DNA of 64,000 nucleotides, from NCBI RefSeq assembly GCF_029714325.1, contig NZ_CP121666.1, positions 1,364,001 through 1,428,000 of the forward strand. Reading direction: 5' to 3'. Made by a program: the position numbers and the translations under genes. This DNA is from Bradyrhizobium sp. CB1717. GTDB taxonomy: Bacteria > Pseudomonadota > Alphaproteobacteria > Rhizobiales > Xanthobacteraceae. The notes below the pieces were generated by a model, which was not told where the DNA came from, ran no database searches, and worked only from the letters and a program-made list of their open reading frames with translations. Shown in pieces: positions 42,192-49,725 of the stretch (its first letter is position 1; each line of letters begins with the position of its first letter).

Positions 42192-42803
42192 TTGTCAGAA
42201 CTTCCCCCGAAAGCCCCGGCGCCTGCCGAGGACGCGGAGTCCGAGCCGCGGCCGGGACGCGTGCGCAAGCCGATCGGCTGGTCGACCATCATCATCGCGG
42301 CCCTGGTGGCGGTGAGCGCGGCTCTGGTCTGGCGGCGTGACGGCACCGACGGTGTTCTGGACATCCTCACCCACGATCTGTCCCTGTTCGGCGGCATCCT
42401 GCCGCGCGTGCTGGCCGGCTGCCTGCTCGGGGCCTTCATCTCCGAGATCCTGCCGCACGAAAAAGTCTCGCGCTCGCTCGGGCCGAAATCCGGCCTGATG
42501 GGCCTTCTGATCGGCACCGCCTTTGGCGCGATCCTGCCCGGCGGGCCCTTCACCGCCTATCCGGTGGCGAGTGCGCTGCTCGCGGTCGGCGCCGATTTCG
42601 GCGCCACCATCGCCATGGTCGTGAGCTGGACCCTGATCGGCTACGGCCGGGCGGTCGCCTGGGAAATCCCGATCATGGGCACCGATTTCACGCTGTGGCG
42701 GATCCTGATCTCGCTGCCGCTGCCGGTGCTCGCGGGCGCCCTCGGCCGCTTCGTCTATGTCCGGCTCTATCCGCAGCCGCTCGCGAAGGACGACGAGAGT
42801 TGA
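42192..42803 (+). CDS. Permease half protein 1 (DUF318/ArsP-like)
   Basis: 203 aa with about four membrane segments: IIIAALVAVSAALVW, ILPRVLAGCLLGAFISEIL, LLIGTAFGAILPGGPFTAYPVASALLAVGADFG and ILISLPLPVLAGALGRF. The GGPFTAYP motif marks the permease family that includes ArsP. Normal family members are single proteins of about eight helices; here the second half is encoded by the next gene. The likely start is TTG 42192 (SELPPK...); an upstream TTG at 42129 is also open. Substrate unknown. Confidence 0.75.
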   Translation: MSELPPKAPAPAEDAESEPRPGRVRKPIGWSTIIIAALVAVSAALVWRRDGTDGVLDILTHDLSLFGGILPRVLAGCLLGAFISEILPHEKVSRSLGPKSGLMGLLIGTAFGAILPGGPFTAYPVASALLAVGADFGATIAMVVSWTLIGYGRAVAWEIPIMGTDFTLWRILISLPLPVLAGALGRFVYVRLYPQPLAKDDES

Positions 42804-43300
42804 GCGCGGCGCTCCTGATCGACATCCTGCTGTGGGGCTCGGTGCTCGGCGTCGGCCTGATCGCCTTTCGCCGCGGCCCGCCGGTGTTCAAGGCGTCCTT
42901 GCGCGAAGGCTCGATGGACTTCATCAACATCGTGCCGCGGATTGCGCTCGGCGTGATCGGCTCCGGCTACATCGCCGCGATCATCCCGCAGGAGGTGATC
43001 ACCGGCTGGCTCGGCCCGGATAGCGGCTGGCTCGGGGTTGCCTCCGCCGTGGTCGCCGGCGCGGCCACGCCCGGCGGTCCCGTGATCGGCTTCTCCATTG
43101 GCACCGTGGCGCTGAAGTCCGGCGGCGGGGTGCCACAGGTGGTCGCCTATGTCGTCGCCTGGGCGCTGTTCGCCTTCCAGCGGGTGATCTTGTGGGAAAT
43201 CCCGTTCATGCCGGCTCGGTTCGTCTGGTTCCGCTGCGCCGTCTCGGTGCCTTTCCCGTTCGTGGCCGCCGCCATCGCCATGGTGATCGGGAAGCCCTGA
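42800..43300 (+). CDS. Permease half protein 2 (DUF318/ArsP-like)
   Basis: 166 aa, about four membrane segments: LLIDILLWGSVLGVGLIAF, VPRIALGVIGSGYIAAIIP, GVASAVVAGAATPGGPVIGFSIG, and SVPFPFVAAAIAMVIG. GGPVIGFSIG repeats the GGP motif of the first half, and both halves share a WEIPxM stretch. The start is TTG 42800 nested in the upstream stop (ttga), so translation is coupled. The two halves should assemble as one pore, a split version of the eight-helix permease. Confidence 0.8.
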   Translation: MSAALLIDILLWGSVLGVGLIAFRRGPPVFKASLREGSMDFINIVPRIALGVIGSGYIAAIIPQEVITGWLGPDSGWLGVASAVVAGAATPGGPVIGFSIGTVALKSGGGVPQVVAYVVAWALFAFQRVILWEIPFMPARFVWFRCAVSVPFPFVAAAIAMVIGKP

Positions 43301-43309
43301 ATTTTGGGC

Positions 43310-43385
43310 GTCATTCCGGGACGGCGAAGCCGGACCCGGAATCTCGAGATTCCGGGTCTGGTCCTTCGGACCATCCCGGAATGAC
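43310..43385. repeat. Intergenic palindromic repeat, family A
   Basis: gtcattccgggacggcgaag ... accatcccggaatgac around cccggaatctcgagattccggg. Lies immediately upstream of the zinc operon promoter. Confidence 0.8.
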
Positions 43386-43407
43386 AGCTGGGTCGTGGAC
43401 ACGCGTA

Positions 43408-43424
43408 ATGTTATAATATAACAT
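43408..43424. promoter_or_regulatory. Zur box overlapping the zinc operon promoter
   Basis: atgttata-a-tataacat: perfect 8-bp arms around one base, matching the core GTTATANTATAAC of proteobacterial Zur sites. It contains a perfect -10 hexamer tataat (43412-43417), so zinc-loaded Zur would block polymerase directly. The first start codon is at 43431. Confidence 0.85.
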
Positions 43425-43430
43425 CCCCAA

Positions 43431-43667
43431 ATGGTTCCCGCCGCATCCCACGCCCACCAGCACGATCATGCCCACGGCCATTCCCATGACGACGCGCATG
43501 CGCATGGGCACGACCATACCCACGCCCATGTCCACGACGCGGCCTCGCCGCATCCGGCCCAGGCGGCGCCCTGGTCGATCCTGCGCATGACCATGGCGGG
43601 CCGCCTCGCGGCTGCGCTCGCCGTCTGCGCCGTGCTCTGGGGCGTGGTCTTCCTGGCGATGAGGTGA
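43431..43667 (+). CDS. Small His-rich single-span membrane protein, first gene of the zinc operon
   Basis: 78 aa. Residues 7-36 carry about 14 histidines in HxH and HxHxH patterns (HAHQHDHAHGHSHDDAHAHG), followed by a linker and one membrane segment (AAALAVCAVLWGVVFLAM, residues 58-76). Likely a zinc-binding peptide at the inner membrane, feeding or sensing for ZnuABC. The ATG lies 6-7 nt after the position expected for transcription start, with no ribosome site, so the message may be effectively leaderless. Its stop overlaps the ribosome site of znuC. Confidence 0.7.
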   Translation: MVPAASHAHQHDHAHGHSHDDAHAHGHDHTHAHVHDAASPHPAQAAPWSILRMTMAGRLAAALAVCAVLWGVVFLAMR

Positions 43668-43669
43668 GG

Positions 43670-44425
43670 ATGGCAGCGCTGCATTTCCACAACGTCACGC
43701 TGGGCTATGACCGGCATCCGGCTGTGCACCATCTCAGCGGCGAGGTCGCCCCGGGCGCGCTGGTCGCCGTGATCGGCCCGAACGGCGCCGGCAAGTCGAC
43801 GCTGCTGCGCGGCATCGTCGGCATCCTGAGGCCGCTCGACGGCAGCATCCATCTCGGCGGGCTCGATGCCCGCGACATCGCCTATCTGCCGCAGAGCGCG
43901 GAGATCGACCGCAGCTTCCCGATTTCGGTGTTCGATTTCGTGGGCACCGGGCTGTGGCGCAACGCCGGCCTGTTCGGCGGCATCGGCAAGGCGGCGCGGA
44001 ACAAGATCCTGCGCGCGATCGCGTCCGTTGGTCTCAATGGCTTCGAGAACCGCCCGATCGGCACGCTCTCCGGCGGCCAGATGCAGCGCGTGCTGTTTGC
44101 GCGCGTGCTGCTCCAGGACGCCAGCCTGATCGTGCTCGACGAGCCCTTCAACGCCATCGACAGCAAGACCACCGCCGACCTGCTCGCACTGGTCAAGCAC
44201 TGGCACGGCGAGGGCCGCACCGTGCTCGCCGCGCTGCACGACATGGAGATGGTGCGCAACCATTTCAGCGAGACGCTGGTGCTGGCGCGGGGCCCCGTGG
44301 CCTGGGGACCGACGGCAGAGGTGCTGACGCCGGAGAATCTGATGGTCGCGATGCGGATGTGCGAGGCCTTCGACGACACGGCCGCGGCCTGCGCGGCCGA
44401 TGATACCAGCTCGCGGGCCGCGTGA
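43670..44425 (+). CDS. znuC: Zinc ABC transporter ATP-binding protein
   Basis: 251 aa ABC ATPase. Walker A GPNGAGKSTLL, Q-loop LPQSAEIDR, signature LSGGQMQR, Walker B LIVLDEPF and switch His in LAALHDMEMV. Zinc is favoured over manganese by the Zur box at 43408. ATG 43670 follows GAGGTGAGG; a GTG at 43664 is less likely. Powers ZnuB. Confidence 0.92.
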   Translation: MAALHFHNVTLGYDRHPAVHHLSGEVAPGALVAVIGPNGAGKSTLLRGIVGILRPLDGSIHLGGLDARDIAYLPQSAEIDRSFPISVFDFVGTGLWRNAGLFGGIGKAARNKILRAIASVGLNGFENRPIGTLSGGQMQRVLFARVLLQDASLIVLDEPFNAIDSKTTADLLALVKHWHGEGRTVLAALHDMEMVRNHFSETLVLARGPVAWGPTAEVLTPENLMVAMRMCEAFDDTAAACAADDTSSRAA

Positions 44426-44431
44426 TCGCAG

Positions 44432-45301
44432 ATGGTCTATGACGCGCTGATCGGCCCGTTCACCGAGTTCGAGTTCATGCGGCGGGCGCTGGCCGCCGTG
44501 ATCGCGCTGTCGCTGGCGGGCGCGCCGATCGGCGTATTCCTGATGCTGCGGCGGATGAGCCTGGTCGGCGACGCCATGGCGCATGCGATCCTGCCCGGTG
44601 CGGCCATCGGCTTCCTGCTCTCCGGCCTCAATTTGTTCGCCATGACGGCCGGAGGCCTGATCGCCGGCTTTGCCGTCGCGATCCTCGCCGGCGTCGTCGC
44701 GCGCTCGACCGGGCTGAAGGAGGACGCATCGCTCGCGACCTTCTATCTCGCCTCGCTGGCGCTCGGCGTCACCATCGTCTCGATCAAGGGCACCAATATC
44801 GACCTGCTCCATGTCTTGTTCGGCAACATCCTCGCGATGGACGACCAGACCCTGCTGGTGGTCGCCTTCAACGCCACGGTGACGCTGCTGGTGCTCGCGG
44901 TGATCTACCGCCCGCTGGTGATCGAGAGTGTCGATCCGCTATTCCTGCGCACGGTGAGCCGGGCCGGGGGCCCCGCGCATCTCGCCTTCCTGGCGCTGGT
45001 CGTCATCAACCTCGTCAACGGCTTCCAGGCGCTGGGTACGCTGCTCGCGGTGGGCCTGATGATCCTGCCCGCGGGCATCGCGCGGTTCTGGTCGCGCGAT
45101 CTCACCGCGATGATCTGCATCGCTGTCGTCGCTGCTGCCGTCGCGGGCTATGCCGGCCTCGTGCTGTCCTTCCAGACCCGCGTGCCATCGGGCCCCGCGA
45201 TCATTCTGGTGGCGACGGCGCTGTACATCGTCTCCGTGTTGTTCGGCCGCGTCGGCGGCATCGTCCGGCAACTGTTTCCCGGCCGGCATCTGGAAGCGTG
45301 A
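44432..45301 (+). CDS. znuB: Zinc ABC transporter permease
   Basis: 289 aa with about eight or nine membrane helices. ABC-3 family features include FLMLRRMSLVGDAMAHAILPGAAIGFLLSG and NLVNGFQALGTLLAVGLMILPAGIARFWSRD, the coupling region that contacts ZnuC. Starts 6 bp after znuC. Confidence 0.92.
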   Translation: MVYDALIGPFTEFEFMRRALAAVIALSLAGAPIGVFLMLRRMSLVGDAMAHAILPGAAIGFLLSGLNLFAMTAGGLIAGFAVAILAGVVARSTGLKEDASLATFYLASLALGVTIVSIKGTNIDLLHVLFGNILAMDDQTLLVVAFNATVTLLVLAVIYRPLVIESVDPLFLRTVSRAGGPAHLAFLALVVINLVNGFQALGTLLAVGLMILPAGIARFWSRDLTAMICIAVVAAAVAGYAGLVLSFQTRVPSGPAIILVATALYIVSVLFGRVGGIVRQLFPGRHLEA

Positions 45302-45306
45302 CGGCG

Positions 45307-46170
45307 ATGCGCTTCCTTGTGCTCCTGGCCTTGCTGATGATCGCCTCGCCGCTGCACGCCGCCGAGCGGCTCAACGTCGTTGCGAGCTTCTCGATCCTCG
45401 GCGATTTCGTTCGTAATGTCGGTGGCGACCGCATCAACCTGACGACACTGGTCGGGCCCGACAGCGACGTCCACGTCTACACGCCGGCGCCCGCCGACGC
45501 GAAGCGGGTCGCGGAAGCGAAGCTCGTCATCGTCAACGGGCTTGGGTTGGAGGGCTGGCTGCCGCGCCTCGTGCAGTCCGCAGGCGGCAAGGCGCAGGTG
45601 GTCACCGCGAGCGCCGGCATCGCGCCCCTCAAACTCGGCTCGGCCGCTGATCCCCACGCCTGGCAGTCCGTTCCCAATGCCAAGGTCTACGTGACCGACA
45701 TCGCCAATGCATTGGCCGCGGCCGTCCCGGACAACGCGGAGTTCTTCCGCGCCCAGGCCAAGGCCTATTTGGAAAAGCTCGAAACGCTGGACCGCGAGGT
45801 CCGCGAGACCGTGGCCAAAATTCCGCCGGAGCGGCGCAAGGTGATCTCCACCCACGACGCCTTCGGTTATTTCGCCGCCGAATACGGCATCCAGTTCATC
45901 GCCCCCCTGGGCGTTTCCACGGAAACCGAGCCCAGCGCGCGGGACATCGCGGCCATCATCGGCCAGATCAGGGCCCAAAAAATCCCCGCCGTGTTCCTGG
46001 AAAATATCAGCGATGACCGCCTGATCCGCCGGATCGCCGCCGAGACCGGCGCAAAGGTCGGCGGGACCCTGATTTCGGACGGTTTGACCGGCGAAAAGGG
46101 GCCTGCACCCACTTACATTGACATGGTCAGGCACAATATAAAGGCCCTGACCAGCGCGCTTGACCATTAG
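45307..46170 (+). CDS. znuA: Zinc ABC transporter substrate-binding protein
   Basis: 287 aa. Signal peptide (FLVLLALLMIASPLHA), then the cluster A-I fold: VVASFSILGDFVRNVGGDRI, DSDVHVYTPAPADAK (first ligand His), ADPHAWQS (second His), STHDAFGYFAAEYG (third His), and the C-terminal LISDGL Asp. There is no His-rich flexible loop of the E. coli ZnuA type; in this operon that role may be taken by the small His-rich protein. ATG 45307; a GTG at 45298 overlaps the znuB stop. Confidence 0.92.
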   Translation: MRFLVLLALLMIASPLHAAERLNVVASFSILGDFVRNVGGDRINLTTLVGPDSDVHVYTPAPADAKRVAEAKLVIVNGLGLEGWLPRLVQSAGGKAQVVTASAGIAPLKLGSAADPHAWQSVPNAKVYVTDIANALAAAVPDNAEFFRAQAKAYLEKLETLDREVRETVAKIPPERRKVISTHDAFGYFAAEYGIQFIAPLGVSTETEPSARDIAAIIGQIRAQKIPAVFLENISDDRLIRRIAAETGAKVGGTLISDGLTGEKGPAPTYIDMVRHNIKALTSALDH

Positions 46171-46226
46171 GGCAGGGGCCACCCCGCCTCGCGTCGCGCG
46201 AAAAAGCCTTAAAGTCCGGAGTTGTT

Positions 46227-47270
46227 ATGTCTGAAGCGACCTCTCAGAAAATTCCCGTGACCGTCCTGACCGGCTATCTCGGCGCCGGCAAGACCACGCT
46301 TTTGAACCGCATTTTGTCGGAGAACCACGGCAAGAAATACGCCGTCATCGTCAACGAATTCGGCGAGATCGGCATCGACAACGACCTCATCATCGGCGCC
46401 GATGAGGAAGTGTTCGAGATGAACAACGGCTGCATCTGCTGCACCGTGCGCGGCGATCTCGTCCGTATCATGGACGGCTTGATGAAGCGCAAAGGCAAGT
46501 TCGACGCCATCATCGTCGAGACCACCGGCCTTGCCGATCCCGCCCCGGTCGCCCAGACCTTCTTCGTCGACGAGGACGTGCAGAAGAACGCCCGGCTCGA
46601 CGCGGTCGTCACCGTCGCCGACGCCAAATGGCTGTCCGACCGCCTGAAGGACGCGCCCGAGGCCAAGAACCAGATCGCCTTTGCCGACGTCATCGTGCTG
46701 AACAAGACCGATCTCGTCACCAAGCCCGAGCTTGCCGAGGTCGAGGCCCGCATCCGCGGCATCAATCCCTATGCGAAACTCCACCGCACCGAGCGCTGCT
46801 CGGTGGCGTTGGCCGACGTGCTCGACCGCGGCGCGTTCGACCTCGACCGCATCCTCGACATCGAGCCGGATTTCCTCGAGGCCGACGATCATGACCACGA
46901 CCATCACCATCATCACGGCCACGACCATCACCACCATGATCACGGTCACGGCCTGAAGCACTATCACGACGAGGACATGCAGTCGCTGTCGCTCAAGACC
47001 GACAAGCCGCTCGATCCCAACATGTTCATGCCCTGGCTGCAGAACCTGGTGCAGGTCGAGGGCGGCAAGATCCTGCGCTCCAAGGGCATCCTCGCCTTCC
47101 ACGACGACGACGACCGCTACGTCTTCCAGGGCGTCCATATGATGCTGGAGGGCAACCACCAGCGGAAGTGGAAGGAGGGCGAGCCGCGCGAGAGCCGTCT
47201 CGTCTTCATCGGCCGCGAATTGCCGGAAAAGGCCATTCGCGAAGGCTTCGAGAGCTGCATCGTCTCGTGA
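46227..47270 (+). CDS. CobW/COG0523 GTPase, probable zinc metallochaperone (ZNG1-like)
   Basis: 347 aa. G1 loop GYLGAGKTTLLNRIL, the metal motif NNGCICCTVRGDL (CxCC), Walker B-like VETTGLADPAPV, and NKTD. A linker after about residue 220 has some 17 histidines (DHDHDHHHHHGHDHHHHDHG), then the CobW C-terminal domain ending EGNHQRKW. Cytoplasmic GTP-dependent delivery of zinc to client enzymes is the best reading, because the gene lies 56 bp after znuA in a Zur-controlled region. Confidence 0.92.
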   Translation: MSEATSQKIPVTVLTGYLGAGKTTLLNRILSENHGKKYAVIVNEFGEIGIDNDLIIGADEEVFEMNNGCICCTVRGDLVRIMDGLMKRKGKFDAIIVETTGLADPAPVAQTFFVDEDVQKNARLDAVVTVADAKWLSDRLKDAPEAKNQIAFADVIVLNKTDLVTKPELAEVEARIRGINPYAKLHRTERCSVALADVLDRGAFDLDRILDIEPDFLEADDHDHDHHHHHGHDHHHHDHGHGLKHYHDEDMQSLSLKTDKPLDPNMFMPWLQNLVQVEGGKILRSKGILAFHDDDDRYVFQGVHMMLEGNHQRKWKEGEPRESRLVFIGRELPEKAIREGFESCIVS

Positions 47271-48289
47271 TGAAAGAGTTTTCGCCGCCCCCCGATTCCG
47301 CCTCGATCGTCTCCGTCACCGACCGCGTCAAGCCGATCGTGCTTGGCATGGGCGTGACCTCGGTGCATTTCCTCAGGGATCGCGCCGCCTTCGTCGGCGG
47401 CGAGGAAAACGTCAAGTTCGTCGACGCGCAAGGCGAGATCACGACGGTCGCCGTGCACAGCGGCGGCATTCTCTCCGCCGCCTCCGACGGCAAGCGCCTC
47501 GTCATGGGTGGCGACGACGGCAAGGTCGTCTCGCTCGATGCCAAGGGCGAGGTGACCCTGCTCGCCACCGACCCGAAGCGTCGCTGGATCGATGCGGTTG
47601 CGCTGCACGCCGATGGTGCCTTCGCCTGGTCGGCCGGCAAGACGGCGACCGTCAAGAGCGGCAAGGCCGAGGAGAAGTCGCTCGAGGTGCCCTCGACCGT
47701 CGGCGGCCTTGCGTTTGCGCCGAAGGGACTGCGGCTCGCGATCGCGCATTACAACGGCGCCACGCTGTGGTTTCCGAACATGGAAGGCTCGGCCGAATTC
47801 CTGCCCTGGGCCGGCTCGCACCACGCGGTCACCTTCAGCCCCGACAACAAGTTCCTGGTCACTGCGATGCACGAGCCGGCGCTGCATGGCTGGCGGCTCG
47901 CCGATAACAGGCACATGCGCATGACCGGCTATCCCGGCCGGGTCCGTTCGGTGTCCTGGAGCGCGGGCGGCAAGGGATTGGCGACCTCAGGCGCCGACAC
48001 CGTCATCATCTGGCCCTTCGCCAGCAAGGACGGTCCGATGGGCAAGGAGCCCGCGATGCTCGCGCCGCTGCAGGCGCGCGTCTCGGTGGTGGCCTGCCAT
48101 CCCAAGAACGACATCCTCGCCGCCGGCTACAGCGACGGCACCGTGCTGATGGTGCGGATGGAGGACGGCGCCGAGATCCTGGTCCGCCGCAACGGCACCC
48201 CGCCGGTCGCGGCGCTCGCCTGGAATGCCAAGGGCACGCTGCTGGCGTTCGCGGATGAAAATGGGGATGGCGGTCTGCTGGAGCTTTAA
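47270..48289 (+). CDS. WD40-repeat protein coupled to the CobW GTPase
   Basis: 339 aa. Repeated blocks of about 40 residues with strand patterns such as GKRLVMGGDDGKVVSLDAKGEV, DNKFLVTAMHEPALHGWRL, GKGLATSGADTVIIWPF, NDILAAGYSDGTVLMVRM and GTLLAFADENGDGGLLEL, giving a beta-propeller of about seven blades; no signal peptide or enzyme motif. Its ATG overlaps the GTPase stop (tgatg), implying matched synthesis and probably a physical partner. A scaffold role for zinc transfer is inference. Confidence 0.82.
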   Translation: MKEFSPPPDSASIVSVTDRVKPIVLGMGVTSVHFLRDRAAFVGGEENVKFVDAQGEITTVAVHSGGILSAASDGKRLVMGGDDGKVVSLDAKGEVTLLATDPKRRWIDAVALHADGAFAWSAGKTATVKSGKAEEKSLEVPSTVGGLAFAPKGLRLAIAHYNGATLWFPNMEGSAEFLPWAGSHHAVTFSPDNKFLVTAMHEPALHGWRLADNRHMRMTGYPGRVRSVSWSAGGKGLATSGADTVIIWPFASKDGPMGKEPAMLAPLQARVSVVACHPKNDILAAGYSDGTVLMVRMEDGAEILVRRNGTPPVAALAWNAKGTLLAFADENGDGGLLEL

Positions 48290-48307
48290 TCTGTCATCGT
48301 TCCCGCC

Positions 48308-48400
48308 GTAGGGTGGGCAAAGGCGCGCCCTTGCGCCGTGCCCACGATCTTTTTGCTTTGACGGGAGCCGTGGGCACGCTTCGCTTTGCCCACCCTACGG
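48308..48400. repeat. Intergenic palindromic repeat, family D
   Basis: gtagggtgggcaaaggcgcg at the left pairs with cttcgctttgcccaccctac at the right; inner arms gtgcccac / gtgggcac. It lies directly before mgtC. Confidence 0.8.
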
Positions 48401-48412
48401 CAGCTCACATTC

Positions 48413-49129
48413 ATGCGGTTTCTGACGACCTTCCAGCTTGCCGATTTCGCCGACACGCTGGTCAGCCTGACCACGGCCTTTGTGCTGGGCACGCTGATCG
48501 GCGCCGAGCGGCAATACCGCCAGCGCACCGCCGGCCTGCGCACCAATGTGCTGGTCGCGGTCGGCGCTGCCGCCTTCGTCGATCTCGCCATGCATCTGGA
48601 CGGCGCCGACGGTGCTGTGCGGGTGATCGCCTACGTGGTCTCCGGCATCGGCTTCCTGGGCGCCGGCGTCATCATGAAGCAGGGCATGGACGTGCGTGGG
48701 CTCAACACCGCGGCGACGTTGTGGGCTTCGGCCGCGGTCGGCTCCTGCGCCGGCGCCGACATGGTTGCCCAGGCCGCGGCGCTCACCGTGTTCGTCATCG
48801 CCGGCAACACCATGCTGCGCCCGCTGGTCAACGCCATCAACCGCATCCCGCTGAACGAGAAGGCGCTGGAGGCGACCTATTACTTCAAGCTGGCGGTCGC
48901 GACTGACGCCCTGCCCGACATGCGCGACCGTCTCGTCGACAAGCTCGAGGCCGCGAAATACCCGGTCGCCGATGTCGAGGTCGCCGAGATCGGCGAGGAC
49001 AATCTGGAGATCGTCGCCAAGCTGGTCGCGACCGCGGTCGATCCGAACGAGCTGAACGCGGTGGCGACCGATCTGCAGCATCTGCCGGGCGTGCGTCACG
49101 CCACCTGGGAAGTCAGCACGACGGAGTGA
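48413..49129 (+). CDS. MgtC/SapB family protein
   Basis: 238 aa. N-terminal membrane domain with MgtC hallmarks GTLIGAERQYRQRTAGLRTNVLVAVGAAAFV and GIGFLGAGVIMKQGMDVRGLNTAATLWASAAVG, followed by a cytoplasmic ACT-like domain (YYFKLAVATDALPDMRDRLVDKLEAA...). Inner-membrane protein linked in pathogens to low magnesium and to inhibition of ATP synthase; here the role is open. ATG 48413; no leader riboswitch is apparent because a repeat abuts the gene. Confidence 0.88.
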   Translation: MRFLTTFQLADFADTLVSLTTAFVLGTLIGAERQYRQRTAGLRTNVLVAVGAAAFVDLAMHLDGADGAVRVIAYVVSGIGFLGAGVIMKQGMDVRGLNTAATLWASAAVGSCAGADMVAQAAALTVFVIAGNTMLRPLVNAINRIPLNEKALEATYYFKLAVATDALPDMRDRLVDKLEAAKYPVADVEVAEIGEDNLEIVAKLVATAVDPNELNAVATDLQHLPGVRHATWEVSTTE

Positions 49130-49228
49130 GGGCGGCGTTTGGGCGCGTGATGGGTGGTTCCCGGCTTTCGGTCTCGGAACCGGCACGCCCTGGTTTCGTT
49201 GATTCCGCGGACAAAGGCGGTGATCGAC

Positions 49229-49561
49229 ATGCCCGGCCCAGATAATAAGCGCAGATTGAAGCTCGACCTGACAATTGCCGGTTTGCTGTTCGCAGCAGGC
49301 GTCGTGGTGTCGGTGATGTCGCTGGCACAAATCCGTGCCGAAAGCCGGTCGGAGCTGGCGCAGGCGACGCAGCCGCTCCAGGGCACGCCGTCCGACGAGC
49401 AGGGCAAGACGCCCGCGGAAGCCAAGCCCGGCGGCGACCGGCCGACCACACCCGCCCCCGAGCCGGCACGCCCCGAGCCGCAGACACAGGGCGCGGCGAC
49501 CAAGCCGGCGCTGCCGCCGGCTCCCGCGGAGAAGATCGCGCCGCCGATTGAGAAGAAGTAG
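49229..49561 (+). CDS. Hypothetical single-span membrane protein with proline-rich tail
   Basis: 110 aa. A short basic N-terminus (PDNKRRLKLDL), one membrane segment (IAGLLFAAGVVVSVMSLA, residues about 15-35), then a periplasmic tail rich in Pro, Ala, Glu and Gln (TPAPEPARPEPQTQGAATKP). Family not recognised; such tails often bridge the periplasm or bind the cell wall. ATG 49229. Confidence 0.6.
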   Translation: MPGPDNKRRLKLDLTIAGLLFAAGVVVSVMSLAQIRAESRSELAQATQPLQGTPSDEQGKTPAEAKPGGDRPTTPAPEPARPEPQTQGAATKPALPPAPAEKIAPPIEKK

Positions 49562-49591
49562 CGAAGGAGCGAGTTCTCTAGACGTACACGG

Positions 49592-49696
49592 TGTCATCGC
49601 CCGGCGAAGACCGGGCGATCCAGTATTCCAGAGACAGCGATGGCATGCGGAGAAGCCGCGGCGTACCGGATGCCCCGGTCAAGCCGGGGCATGACA
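49592..49696. repeat. Intergenic palindromic repeat, family A variant
   Basis: gtcatcgcccggcgaagacc at the left and ccccggtcaagccggggcatgac at the right. Placed between convergent genes, just past the hss stop. Confidence 0.65.
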
Positions 49697-49725
49697 GTTG
49701 AGCGTGGGGCGCGAAGTTTGGCGCC

